Program-made: the position numbers and the translations under genes
Shown: one piece after another, positions 1 through 8,719 of the stretch
How positions within the stretch are numbered: the stretch's first letter is position 1
Layout: every line of letters begins with the position of its first letter
Notes under the pieces: model-generated
Told to the model about the DNA's origin: nothing
Databases searched by the model: none
Seen by the model: the letters and a program-made list of their open reading frames with translations, nothing else
Source of the DNA: Spirochaetales bacterium Spiro_05
GTDB taxonomy: Bacteria > Spirochaetota > Spirochaetia > Sphaerochaetales > Sphaerochaetaceae
Direction of reading: 5' to 3'
DNA length: 64,000 bases
NCBI GenBank assembly: GCA_001603115.1
Contig: LVBG01000011.1
Coordinates: 17,722 to 81,721, forward strand

Positions 1-27
1 TGAGCCTTCTCACAAGCGTTGCCTGGT

Positions 28-1161
28 TCACAGTCCCATGCGCTTCGCAAAGCGCATCAGGTTGTCAACCGTCTTTTCCATATCCATGGGAGCTCGGGGT
101 TTTGCCTGTTTGAAGTCAATGGCCAAGCGGTTGATCGAGAAGATTCCGCTCACACCCTCATCATAAGCACCCTCGACATCATCGGCGATGTCACCGACAA
201 TGGCCAGAACGGGAACATTGGCTTTCTTGGCACGCCTTGCAACTCCGATGACCACCTTGCCGCGCAGTGACTGTCCGTCGATCTTTCCCTCGCCGGTAAG
301 TACCAAGTCGGCCTTGGTGAGCAACTTGTCGAAATTGACCGTCTCCAGCACCGTTTCAATACCCATCTGCAGGCGTGATCCGAAGAAGGCTGCCATGCCA
401 CCACCCATACCACCAGCTGCACCACTGCCGGGAATGGACTGTACGTCCATCTTGCAGTCGCGCTCGATGACCTTGGCGATGCTCTGCATGTTTGCATCAA
501 GGATCTTCACCATATCAGGAGTGGCTCCCTTCTGGGGCCCGAAGATGTGGGCAGCACCGGTAGGTCCGTAGTACGGATTGTCGATGTCACACATGGTGGT
601 GATCGTCACATGCTTGAGAGCGGGATCGAGTCCGGAAGTATCGATCTTTGCCACTTTGCCCAATGTGCCCCCGGTAGGGATGAAGGAGTTCCCATCCTTG
701 TCGTAGAAATTGACACCGCAGGCAGCTGCAGCTCCGCAGCCTCCGTCGTTGGTGGCACTGCCACCCAGTCCGACAATGATCGTCTTGCAACCGCTTTTTG
801 CTGCATCGAGAATGAGCTCGCCCACACCATAGGTGGTGGTCAGGTCGGGATGCAACTCATCTCCAACCAGAGGGAGGCCGGCACAGGCCGCCATCTCGAT
901 GACTGCGGTAGTCTTCTTCACTACTCCGTAAAAACCTTCCATGGGGAAGGCATAGGGTCCTTGGACGGTGAGTGTTCTTTTCTCGCCTCCGAGTGCCTGA
1001 AGGAAGGCATCTACGCTGCCTTCTCCTCCATCAGCTACGGGAATGCTGGTGACCACTGCGTCGCTGTAGTGTTTCTTGATTGCTCTGTCCATGATTGCAC
1101 AGATCTGTTCGGAACTCATGGTTCCTTTGAAGGAATCGGGGATTAACAGGATGTTCTTCAT
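28..1161 (-). CDS. glxK: Glycerate kinase (GlxK/GarK family)
   Basis: 377 aa, the usual length for this family, which phosphorylates D-glycerate to a phosphoglycerate that enters glycolysis. The N-terminus reads IPDSFKGTMSS, the family's nucleotide-site signature. A glycine-rich GLGGSATNDGG segment lies near residue 130 and LTGEGKIDGQS near residue 285; both are typical of the family. The ATG has a GAGGAG ribosome site just upstream. It is the second gene of a minus-strand pair behind the GntP-type permease, so the pair probably imports and phosphorylates a sugar acid, glycerate being the simplest guess. The exact substrate is inferred from the kinase. Cytoplasmic. Confidence 0.9.
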   Translation of the reverse strand: MKNILLIPDSFKGTMSSEQICAIMDRAIKKHYSDAVVTSIPVADGGEGSVDAFLQALGGEKRTLTVQGPYAFPMEGFYGVVKKTTAVIEMAACAGLPLVGDELHPDLTTTYGVGELILDAAKSGCKTIIVGLGGSATNDGGCGAAAACGVNFYDKDGNSFIPTGGTLGKVAKIDTSGLDPALKHVTITTMCDIDNPYYGPTGAAHIFGPQKGATPDMVKILDANMQSIAKVIERDCKMDVQSIPGSGAAGGMGGGMAAFFGSRLQMGIETVLETVNFDKLLTKADLVLTGEGKIDGQSLRGKVVIGVARRAKKANVPVLAIVGDIADDVEGAYDEGVSGIFSINRLAIDFKQAKPRAPMDMEKTVDNLMRFAKRMGL

Positions 1162-1180
1162 CGTGGGCTCCTCAATGGTA

Positions 1181-1200
1181 CCGGGGGCCTGAACCCCCGG
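1181..1200 (-). promoter_or_regulatory. Intercistronic hairpin between gntP-type permease and glycerate kinase genes
   Basis: A 7-bp GC-only stem (CCGGGGG / CCCCCGG) with a 6-base loop lies between the two minus-strand genes. On the minus strand no T-run follows it, so it is more likely a transcript-stabilising or attenuating hairpin than a full terminator. On the plus strand it is followed by CTTTT. Confidence 0.5.
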
Positions 1201-1212
1201 CTTTTGTACATG

Positions 1213-2589
1213 TTACAATAAAATGAGGGAAAAAAGCCAGATGAAAATCATACATGCAATACCTTGCAGCAAGGTAACCATGGTTTGGGTGCGATACCCC
1301 TCTTCGGGCTTGAGCTTTCCGAAGTTGGTGACAACCCAGAAATAACTGTCATTTGCATGGCTGACAGTCATTGCTCCGGCGCCGATGGCCATGACCGTAA
1401 GCACTGCAGCCATGGGACTTGCGAGTCCAAGGGCACTCATCATCGATGAGCTCTCGGCAATGCTTCCCATAATGCCGGCGGTGGTTGTGATAGCCACTGT
1501 GGACGATCCTTGGGCAGTCTTGAGGATGGCACTGATGAGGAAGGGGAAGAAAATCCCGACGGTAGCGAGCACCTGTGCATTCTGCTTCATGAAGTCGACG
1601 AAACCGGCGCTGGCAATGACTCTGCCCAGCACTCCGCCGGCAGCGGTGATGAAGAGAATGGGGCCGACTACCTTCAGTGTCTCAGTGGTCATGCTGTTGA
1701 AATGTTTCAGTGCGTCCTGGAGGACTAAAAGAAGAATGCCGAAGAGCAAGCCGATGGTGAGAGCGATGATCGGGGTACCGATAAAAGCGCTCAGGCTGGC
1801 AAGGTTGCCTTGCCACTTCATGGCTGCGGAAAGGGACCCGAGGGCCATGCACAGGATAGGCACGAGAATCGGGGCGAGGGAGAGGAAGCCATTGGGAAGG
1901 TTCCCAAAGCTCTTGAGAAGGGTGTCATAATCGACTTCATCCGCATCCTCTACCAGCTCCTCACCACTCTTGATCTTCTTGCCGATATAGTTGGCATAGA
2001 AGTAAGCGATGACCAGGGAAGGAATGGAGATGAGTGTGCCGATGACGATGACCATGAACAGGTTGTCACCGATTCCCAGCGTCCCCGCTGCAGCAATCGG
2101 TCCCGGGGTGGGAGGAATCAGGACATGGCTGGTATACAGACCTGCCGAAAGCGCAACCGTCATGGCAACCGAACTGAACTGGGTTTTCTTGCGAAGAGCC
2201 TTTCTGATGGGGTCAAGGATGACGAATCCGCTGTCACAGAAGACGGGAATGGAAACAACCCATCCCATGATTTCCATGGCGAGTTGGGGATGTTTCTTCC
2301 CAACCAGGCGGACGACCATTTCAGCAAGCTTGAGGGCGGCTCCGGTCTTCTCCAAAATGGTACCGATAAGCGCACCGAGGATGATGACAATACCGATGCT
2401 GCTGAATATCCCACTGAAACCCGAGCCGATGATGCCAGGGATGTCTTTCAGGGGAAGACCCACAACAAGGGCAAGCAGAAGAGAAATACCCATCAAGGCA
2501 AGGAACGGATGAACATTCCATTTTGAGATGGCGACGATCATGATCGCAATGGCGATCACGAACGTGATGATCAAAGCTACTCCAGACAT
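1213..2589 (-). CDS. GntP family permease (gluconate/glycerate-type sugar-acid transporter)
   Basis: 458 aa, very hydrophobic, with about 12 membrane segments. It begins MSGVALIITFVIAIAIM and contains family-typical stretches such as SIPVFCDSGFVIL near residue 115 and HVLIPPTPGP near residue 155. GntP permeases bring sugar acids across the inner membrane with protons. An AGGAGG site lies 7 bases before the ATG. It is first in a two-gene unit with glycerate kinase, which suggests glycerate or a related acid as substrate. The large inverted repeat just upstream implies repression by a local or global regulator that is not encoded in this window. Confidence 0.88.
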   Translation of the reverse strand: MSGVALIITFVIAIAIMIVAISKWNVHPFLALMGISLLLALVVGLPLKDIPGIIGSGFSGIFSSIGIVIILGALIGTILEKTGAALKLAEMVVRLVGKKHPQLAMEIMGWVVSIPVFCDSGFVILDPIRKALRKKTQFSSVAMTVALSAGLYTSHVLIPPTPGPIAAAGTLGIGDNLFMVIVIGTLISIPSLVIAYFYANYIGKKIKSGEELVEDADEVDYDTLLKSFGNLPNGFLSLAPILVPILCMALGSLSAAMKWQGNLASLSAFIGTPIIALTIGLLFGILLLVLQDALKHFNSMTTETLKVVGPILFITAAGGVLGRVIASAGFVDFMKQNAQVLATVGIFFPFLISAILKTAQGSSTVAITTTAGIMGSIAESSSMMSALGLASPMAAVLTVMAIGAGAMTVSHANDSYFWVVTNFGKLKPEEGYRTQTMVTLLQGIACMIFIWLFSLILL

Positions 2590-2598
2590 GTCAAACCT

Positions 2599-2629
2599 CC
2601 TGTGATATTTTACAGTAGTATATCACAGG
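2599..2629. promoter_or_regulatory. Palindromic operator upstream of the GntP permease
   Basis: A perfect inverted repeat with 10-bp arms (CCTGTGATAT / ATATCACAGG) separated by 11 bases. It sits directly upstream of the ribosome site and overlaps the likely -10 region (TAAAAT or TATACT on the minus strand). This is the position expected of a repressor operator. The TGTGA/TCACA ends recall CRP/FNR half-sites, but the spacing is too wide for one such dimer site. Confidence 0.6.
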
Positions 2630-2660
2630 TATTGGACAATCGAATGAAAATGTGTAAGAA

Positions 2661-4118
2661 TCATCGCCGCCAGAAGTGTTTGGAGAAGAGCACGTAGACG
2701 GTGAACAACTCGAGTCGTCCTACCAGCATCAAGAAGGAGCAGACCCATTTCAGGTACGAAGGTAGGAAGGCAAAATTGCCGGTAGGCCCCACATTGGCGA
2801 ACCCGATTCCGATGTTTCCCAAACAGAGGAAAGAGGCTGCAAAGCTGGTCATGACATCAGCACCACTTAAGGAGATGAGCACCGTTCCCACAACACCGGT
2901 GAGTATATATACCCCAAAGAAGGTGGAGATGGAGAGCAGGAGGTCGTCACGCATTGAAACGTTGCCGACCCGAACCTGAAACACTCCCCGGGGGTGGATG
3001 CGATGCTTTATTTGTGCACGGCCCATCTTGAAAAGGGCGACGATTCGGATGACCTTCACTCCACCACCTGCAGAGCCAGCAGAGCCACCTACGAAGAAGA
3101 GCAGAAAGAGCAACACCTGGGTGAACGCCGGCCACAGGACATAGTCTGCGGTGGCAAAACCGGTGGTGGTGAGAATGGAGGCAGTTTGGAACGCACTGTA
3201 GCGAAGCGATTGGGCAAAATTTCCATAGGTGTTGGAGACGGTGAGGTACAATGCGGATACGAACGCCACGAACGCCCAGATGCCGAGATAGACGCGCAGC
3301 TCTCCATCCTTGAGCACCGAGGAGAGTTTTCCGCTGAGTGCTTTGAAGTAGAGGGCGAAGTTGGCTCCGCTGATCAGCATGAAGATGGTGACAACCACAT
3401 CAACATAGGCGCTGGAAAAGGTTCCGATCGAGGAGTTCTTCACACAAAAGCCTGCAGCTGCCATGGTGGAAAAGGTCACCGTCACCGCATCATAAAGAGA
3501 AAGGCCCCCCAATAAGAGGAGCATGGTTTCCAATACGGAAAAACCAATGTATATCGACCAGAGAATGAGTGCTGTGTTCTTGATTTTGGGGGTAAGCTTG
3601 TCTTTGGTCGGTCCCACGGACTCAGCTCCCACCAATAGCGTCCCGCTCACCCCAAGAGCAGGAAGGAGGGCGACAAAGAGCACGACAATTCCCATCCCTC
3701 CGAGCCAGTTGGTCTGAGAGCGCCAGAAGAGGATGGATTTGGGCAGGCTCTCAATTTCAGGGAGCACCGTGGCTCCTGTAGTGGTAAAGCCGCTCATAAT
3801 TTCAAAATAGGCGCTGCTATAGTTCACATAGGCGTTGCTCACCACCAGCGGGATGGCTGAAAACGCTGTGGCGATCACCCAAGTCAGCGTAACTACCAGG
3901 TAGCCGTCGCGGGCGAGGAGGACTTTGGATTCAGGCTTTCTTACAAGGATAAGGGCACTGCTGCAAAAGATTGCAATGGCAAGATAGGCAACCAAAAAGC
4001 CCCTGATTGCATCCACTTCCTGATAGTGGAAGGCGAGGGCTGTGGGGATGCCCATCAGCACAGAGAGAAAGAGAACGATGAATGCAAGCAGACGGAGGTC
4101 GAGTTTCCAGTTGAGCAT
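2661..4118 (-). CDS. trkH: Potassium uptake protein TrkH (membrane subunit)
   Basis: 485 aa integral membrane protein of the TrkH/KtrB family, the K+-conducting subunit that works with the TrkA gating protein encoded just upstream. Four pore-loop selectivity regions are expected; segments like GFTTTGATVL (near residue 110) and TTTGFATADY (near residue 315) are visible. I chose the ATG at 4118 because TAGGA stands 5 bases before it. A TTG 15 bases further up (4133) would overlap the trkA stop. The gap to trkA is 7 bp, so the two are co-transcribed. Confidence 0.9.
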   Translation of the reverse strand: MLNWKLDLRLLAFIVLFLSVLMGIPTALAFHYQEVDAIRGFLVAYLAIAIFCSSALILVRKPESKVLLARDGYLVVTLTWVIATAFSAIPLVVSNAYVNYSSAYFEIMSGFTTTGATVLPEIESLPKSILFWRSQTNWLGGMGIVVLFVALLPALGVSGTLLVGAESVGPTKDKLTPKIKNTALILWSIYIGFSVLETMLLLLGGLSLYDAVTVTFSTMAAAGFCVKNSSIGTFSSAYVDVVVTIFMLISGANFALYFKALSGKLSSVLKDGELRVYLGIWAFVAFVSALYLTVSNTYGNFAQSLRYSAFQTASILTTTGFATADYVLWPAFTQVLLFLLFFVGGSAGSAGGGVKVIRIVALFKMGRAQIKHRIHPRGVFQVRVGNVSMRDDLLLSISTFFGVYILTGVVGTVLISLSGADVMTSFAASFLCLGNIGIGFANVGPTGNFAFLPSYLKWVCSFLMLVGRLELFTVYVLFSKHFWRR

Positions 4119-4125
4119 GGCTGTC

Positions 4126-5595
4126 CTACCCAAATAGTTTTTGGATCATTTCCGAAGAATCCCGCAATACTGCCACCAGGACCGTATTGCCTTCACGCAG
4201 GGTCGAGAGTCCAGTAGGAATGGTGCATTCCCCGGAACTGCCGATGATACCAGCAATGATGGCCTTCTTGCGCATATTGATATCCTTCAGCTGCTTGTTG
4301 CACACCTCACACTCTGTATTGATGATGAACTCATAAATTTCCAGTTGGCCGTTGAAGAGCGAGTGGATGCTGGATACGTTTGAACCTCTGAGATACCGCA
4401 GGAGCGATTCCACGGTGGTATCGGTTGTGGAAATGACCACATCGATGTCAAGGTAGGAAGCCATGCGCGAATAGTTGTTGTTGTTCTTGATCAGTGCAAT
4501 CGATCGCTGCACCCCGATTCTCTTGGCGTAACTTGCGGTGATGATGTTCAACTCATCATTGTCGGTAAGGGCGACAAGAAGATCATAGGTGCCAAGCTGC
4601 TCCTCCTGCATAACCTCTTCGTCAGTGATATCCGCCTTGATCACCAAAATCTCTCGGAACCGTTCGGAGAAGGCTTTGCAGACCTCCTCATCCTGATCGA
4701 CGACCGTTACCTTGGAACGCATTGCCGGACTCATCCGGTTCAGCAGAGCGCGGGTGATTTTGCTTGCTCCCACCAAAACCATATTGTTCGGTCGTTTCTG
4801 CAGCTGGCCAACCGTTTTCAGGATGTCGGTGACCTCCTCCGAATCTGCAACGATGGAGAGGGTATCCTTTGCTTGGATGGTGGTGTTTCCCGAAGGTACG
4901 ATCACCAAGCCGCGCCGGTTGATGGATGCGATGACAAACTCTGCATCAAGCTTGGAGCGCATCTCCATGACAGTAGACCCTACATACGGGCTGAACGGCT
5001 CGATGTAGAAGTTGTAGAGGAGCAGCTTGGTGTTGGAGAAACCGAGCACATTGCCGTTAACCCCCTGCTCGATGATATTGTAGATGGATTTGGCTGTCTC
5101 AGCATTTGGGTTGACGATGTAGTCGATTCCCAACAGGCCTTCCTTCAGGCCATCAACCCCGGTGTAAATCAAGGAGCGGATGGCGGCAACCGTTTTTGTC
5201 TGGGGGTAGGTGGAACTTACCAGACCGCAGGAGACAAGATTGATCTCATCGCTGTTGGTGACGGCGATGAACGCTTCAGCGTCCTCAATGCCGGCTTCCA
5301 TCAGCTTGGCGATGTCAGTGCCGTTGCCCAGTACTCCCAGGCAGTCAAGTTTGGAAACAGCACTCTCTACCCGCTCATGGGCGTTGTCTATGATAACTAC
5401 ATCCTTACCGTCAACAATCAGCTGTTTTGCCAAGCCCAGACCACGTCTGCCAGCTCCCAGGATGATGATTTTCTTGCTGATACCAAGCTCCTTTATCCCT
5501 CTGCCCAACCTCAGGGTGTGGAAATGCTGTATGCTACCCGTGATGATAGCAGAACCCTCGGAAAATCTGAAGACCCCGTAAACGACAGCTCCCAA
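4126..5595 (-). CDS. trkA: Trk potassium uptake regulatory protein TrkA
   Basis: About 489 aa with two tandem RCK units, each a Rossmann NAD(H)-binding domain plus a TrkA_C domain. The first nucleotide-binding motif reads IILGAGRRGLG and the second repeat carries LVGASKITRALL. The protein binds NADH/ATP on the cytoplasmic face and gates TrkH. The start is uncertain: no ATG precedes the conserved domain in frame, so TTG at 5595 or an internal TTG is needed, and the first 40 residues do not look conserved. A TTGACT-16-CATAAT promoter lies just upstream, leaving about 9 bases of leader before the 5595 TTG. Confidence 0.88.
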   Translation of the reverse strand: MGAVVYGVFRFSEGSAIITGSIQHFHTLRLGRGIKELGISKKIIILGAGRRGLGLAKQLIVDGKDVVIIDNAHERVESAVSKLDCLGVLGNGTDIAKLMEAGIEDAEAFIAVTNSDEINLVSCGLVSSTYPQTKTVAAIRSLIYTGVDGLKEGLLGIDYIVNPNAETAKSIYNIIEQGVNGNVLGFSNTKLLLYNFYIEPFSPYVGSTVMEMRSKLDAEFVIASINRRGLVIVPSGNTTIQAKDTLSIVADSEEVTDILKTVGQLQKRPNNMVLVGASKITRALLNRMSPAMRSKVTVVDQDEEVCKAFSERFREILVIKADITDEEVMQEEQLGTYDLLVALTDNDELNIITASYAKRIGVQRSIALIKNNNNYSRMASYLDIDVVISTTDTTVESLLRYLRGSNVSSIHSLFNGQLEIYEFIINTECEVCNKQLKDINMRKKAIIAGIIGSSGECTIPTGLSTLREGNTVLVAVLRDSSEMIQKLFG

Positions 5596-5610
5596 ACCAA
5601 GATATCTAGC

Positions 5611-5638
5611 ATTATGACAACAAAATATGCATAGTCAA
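5611..5638 (-). promoter_or_regulatory. Promoter for trkA-trkH
   Basis: On the minus strand: -35 TTGACT at 5638-5633, a 16-bp spacer, and -10 CATAAT at 5616-5611. It faces away from the initiator-tRNA promoter. Confidence 0.55.
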
Positions 5639-5657
5639 TGTTTTTCTCGGATGTTGG

Positions 5658-5686
5658 TTGACAAGGTTTTCCATTTCTCCTATAGT
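5658..5686 (+). promoter_or_regulatory. Promoter of the initiator tRNA gene
   Basis: TTGACA at 5658-5663, a 17-bp spacer, and TATAGT at 5681-5686, ending 15 bases before the tRNA. This is close to a consensus vegetative promoter, as expected for a stable RNA. Confidence 0.8.
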
Positions 5687-5701
5687 TGGTAAGAAATTCG
5701 A

Positions 5702-5774
<73 letters not shown>

Positions 5775-5935
5775 AACAGTTGGTCTGATGAATGGACTGT
5801 CGATTGCACAAAGGTGCACGGCAGGACGGTGATTCCTGATTCTACCAAGCTTTGGGCAACTTGTTGAGACGGCAATGGTCGTACGGCGGGTTGCCTTCCT
5901 TTTGCCCGAATTGTTAGGCTAGCATCTAGTAATGT
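5775..5935 (+). other. Gene-free, hairpin-rich stretch after the initiator tRNA
   Basis: No convincing ORF. Several small stems occur in a row: TGCAC/GTGCA around a 4-base loop, CAGGA/TCCTG around a 7-base loop, then GGCAAC and GTTGCC arms about 30 bases apart followed by a pyrimidine-rich tail. It could be the trailer and terminator of the tRNA transcript or a small structured RNA. It matches no RNA family I can name. Confidence 0.35.
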
Positions 5936-5963
5936 TCTTGATAAATCACTATATTATCAGAAT

Positions 5964-6332
5964 ATGGATGCTGACGAACCCCTGCTGCAAATACTCTACT
6001 CCAATCAAGTGTTTCTCCGAGCGTATGCCTATCCCTTTCAGGATGAGGTGCGCTTCACCATCAGTCTGGAGAATGATGAATATGTGCTGGCAAGCGAGCA
6101 ACTGAAGCCCGTCTTCTGCCCGTTCACCGGGAGAAGGAACAGCCGCGAGGCAGGGGATATGCAGCGATTGCAAGCGGGCATCAGCCTGAAACTCTCCAAA
6201 GGCAAGGAGCTTTCTTCCTGCTGCACGCTCAAAGGTTCCGTTCTCAGTTTGCATCTGGGTTCTTCCAGTGCAAGCTTGACATTTGCCTTCGATCCATTGA
6301 CCGGCCTTGCTGACACTTCGTCCCGTTTGTAG
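5964..6332 (+). CDS. Hypothetical protein, predicted leaderless
   Basis: 122 aa with no family I recognise. It begins MDADEPLLQILYSNQVF, has no signal peptide or membrane segment, and has one central FCPFTGRRN stretch. Coding is plausible because the frame is open over the whole gap between tRNA and kinase, and TATTAT (5952-5957) stands exactly 6 bases before the ATG, the spacing seen for several clear genes in this window. No ribosome site and no good -35 box are visible. Competing minus-strand frames over the same bases look like shadows. It precedes the sugar-sensing kinase, but nothing ties it to that system. Confidence 0.5.
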   Translation: MDADEPLLQILYSNQVFLRAYAYPFQDEVRFTISLENDEYVLASEQLKPVFCPFTGRRNSREAGDMQRLQAGISLKLSKGKELSSCCTLKGSVLSLHLGSSSASLTFAFDPLTGLADTSSRL

Positions 6333-6358
6333 GCTTTGTTCGAATTTTCTCCCTATCC

Positions 6359-6386
6359 TTGCAATATGAAATACATCGGCTATGAT
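6359..6386 (+). promoter_or_regulatory. Promoter of the histidine kinase-response regulator pair
   Basis: TTGCAA, a 16-bp spacer and TATGAT, followed by a short leader with GGGAGAAGGGG before the kinase ATG at 6416. Confidence 0.55.
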
Positions 6387-6415
6387 GAGAGAAAACAGGG
6401 AGAAGGGGCGTTTTC

Positions 6416-8716
6416 ATGGAAGGACTTCAGCGATGCATCGGAATTTTTACCGCCAGTTTGGATGACGAATACCAGTCGACTCTCTGGCACGCCATCGAAC
6501 AGGAGGCGAAGAAGCGAAATCTGGGCACCATCTCCTTCATCGGCTCACGCCTGGGTTCCCCGATTGCCAGCGAAGCCTCCTCAAATCTTGCCTACCATCT
6601 GGCCGGGAGAGAGAATGTCGATGGGCTGATCATCATCGCCTCCTCCCTGGCTTCCTATTTCACTACAGTCGACCTGAACAAGTTCTTTGCCCCCTGGTCC
6701 TCGCTGCCGAGGGTTTCCATCGGCATGCGAATGCAGGGCATGAGCGATATCACCGTTGAGGGGGAAGAGGATATTGCCGCAGTGGTGGAACATCTGATAA
6801 CGGTGCACCACCGAAGCAAGTTTGCCATCATCACCGGGCCAGAGACCCATGAGGAGTCGATCAGGAGGCTTTCTTCTTGCAGCCAAGTGTTGGAAGAGCG
6901 CGGGATCGAGCTCGACAAGAGAATGGTCTTCAGCGGAACGTTCACCGATGTCTCGGGAAGGGAGACCGTAGCGGCCCTGGTTGAGCAGGGAATGTCGTTC
7001 GATGCGTTGATATGCCTGAATGACTGGATGGCGCTCGGAGCCCTTGAAGAACTCTCCAAGCGGGGGATCAAGGTACCGGATGAGGTTTCTGTTGTCGGGT
7101 ACGACGGACTTGATCCGTCCCGGTACGCGCTTCCTCCCCTTACCACCGTGGTGCAGCCTTTGCATGAGATGGGTGTCATTGCCGTCGACATCCTGGACAG
7201 GATCATGGCAGGCGGGGAAGAGGAGCACATCACCCTTCCCTGTACTACCGTCATCCGTGAATCCTGCGGCTGCAATCCTCATATCAGTTACACCCCGGGT
7301 CTGCATGAGATGCCAAGCTACACCAGCCCGAGTGAGCGTTTTGCAGTGCAAGACCTCCTGCTTCTGGTTCGCCGGGGAAACTACCATCAGATGATAAGCC
7401 GGCTCAATCGGGCCCTCGATACTACAGCAGGGGAGAGTGGTTCGATGCATCGCTGGAACGAGTACATCTCGGTTGTAGAGTACAAATCGAGTGTGGAAAG
7501 CGACTTGAGTCCCAAGACATTGGGGATGCTCATGGCTGCCGCACGAGCCTTGATCGGAGATAAGATCGGGCGCTTCCAAGCGGCCAAACGCATAGCCACC
7601 GAGAACTCCTTCGATTCGCTGCGCAAAGTAAGCGCCATGCTCTCCGGTACCTTTGAACTGGATGAGTTTTTTGAGAATCTTCGCCTAAGCTTGAAACTCT
7701 TTGGTCTTGACCACGGCTATCTTGTGCGGTTTACCCACACAAAAGGCAAGGTTCGGCTTCTGATGGCGATGGACCAAATGTCGCTATCTGAGCAAACCTT
7801 TGATGCGATGGACATCCTTCCCCCCTCGTTGGGCACTGCATGGAAAGCCCAGCGCTGGGTGCTGTTGCCTCTGGTGTATCTGAAAGAGCCGCTTGGGTAT
7901 TTGCTGGTTCCCTTCCGGAGGGTGATGCCGGCTCTCTACGATGTACTGCAGGAGCAGGTCTCCAGTACCCTCAAGGGGTCGCTTCTACTCGCTCAGATTC
8001 GTGAGCATGAGAAGAACCTCGAAACCCAGGTTGCCCATCGTACGCGCGATCTTTCCAATGAGATCAGGCGCAGGACCGAGCTGGAGAAGGAGGTCATGGA
8101 GATCTCCACCAAGACCATGGAGCGTATCGGCCAGGAGTTGCATGACGACCTGTGCCAGTACCTGCTTGGGGTCAGCCTGCTTGCTTCCTCTGCAAAACAA
8201 CACCTTGAGAATCATCAGGGAGTAAAACCGGAAGAGCTTGAGATGATCAGCATGCACCTGAACAAGGCCATAACGAAAGTGAAGTCGATCAGTCGTGGTT
8301 TGATGCCGCTGGAACTGGAGAAGCACAGCTTTTTGGAGCAGCTGGAGGCTTTGGTAGGGGACAGCCTCCGTCTGGCGAAGGTTGAGATTGACATCAATGT
8401 CGATCCCGAGCTCTGCATCTGCGACCCCATCGTTGAGCTGAACATCTTCCGCATCATCCAAGAGGCTCTCACCAACGCCATCAAGCACTCCAAGGCACAG
8501 CATATTGAGATATCCTCTTGCCGCAGTGTGGATGAGCATGCTCAACACGTTTTGATTCTCTCGGTCAGTGATGATGGTACGGGTCTGCCACCCAAATTGC
8601 AGAAACAGGGCTTGGGGCTGAAAATCATGCATAATCGTGCAACCATGGCAAACGCCCTTCTGAAGATTGAGAGCAGTGATGAAGGCACTACGGTGCGCGT
8701 CATCCTCAAGGAGTAG
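6416..8716 (+). CDS. Soluble histidine kinase with LacI-type sugar-binding sensor domain
   Basis: 766 aa with no membrane segment. Residues about 5-285 form a LacI/PurR-like periplasmic-binding fold without the DNA-binding helix-turn-helix; VPDEVSVVGYDGL and LTTVVQPLHEMG are the family's hallmark strings, and the domain ends with RESCGC. A poorly conserved middle region follows, possibly GAF-like near 395-520, then a coiled coil of about 40 residues. A HisKA_3 domain carries the phospho-acceptor in ELHDDLCQ (His576). The ATPase domain has the N-box EALTNAIKHS and a GLGLKIMHNR loop. The arrangement suggests direct sensing of an intracellular sugar, passing phosphate to the NarL-type regulator 3 bases downstream. 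The ABC transporter and beta-glucosidase beyond are the obvious targets; that link is inference. Confidence 0.9.
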   Translation: MEGLQRCIGIFTASLDDEYQSTLWHAIEQEAKKRNLGTISFIGSRLGSPIASEASSNLAYHLAGRENVDGLIIIASSLASYFTTVDLNKFFAPWSSLPRVSIGMRMQGMSDITVEGEEDIAAVVEHLITVHHRSKFAIITGPETHEESIRRLSSCSQVLEERGIELDKRMVFSGTFTDVSGRETVAALVEQGMSFDALICLNDWMALGALEELSKRGIKVPDEVSVVGYDGLDPSRYALPPLTTVVQPLHEMGVIAVDILDRIMAGGEEEHITLPCTTVIRESCGCNPHISYTPGLHEMPSYTSPSERFAVQDLLLLVRRGNYHQMISRLNRALDTTAGESGSMHRWNEYISVVEYKSSVESDLSPKTLGMLMAAARALIGDKIGRFQAAKRIATENSFDSLRKVSAMLSGTFELDEFFENLRLSLKLFGLDHGYLVRFTHTKGKVRLLMAMDQMSLSEQTFDAMDILPPSLGTAWKAQRWVLLPLVYLKEPLGYLLVPFRRVMPALYDVLQEQVSSTLKGSLLLAQIREHEKNLETQVAHRTRDLSNEIRRRTELEKEVMEISTKTMERIGQELHDDLCQYLLGVSLLASSAKQHLENHQGVKPEELEMISMHLNKAITKVKSISRGLMPLELEKHSFLEQLEALVGDSLRLAKVEIDINVDPELCICDPIVELNIFRIIQEALTNAIKHSKAQHIEISSCRSVDEHAQHVLILSVSDDGTGLPPKLQKQGLGLKIMHNRATMANALLKIESSDEGTTVRVILKE

Positions 8717-8719
8717 TGC

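Noticed and set aside
28-1161. Long plus-strand open frames opposite the glycerate kinase and GntP permease genes (for example 547-1146, 1810-2526)
   Set aside because: They are antisense shadows of clear genes, with no family resemblance or ribosome sites.
5786-5830. Hammerhead-ribozyme-like string CTGATGA after the initiator tRNA
   Set aside because: The required GAAA and third-stem elements are not in place; the match is to seven bases only.
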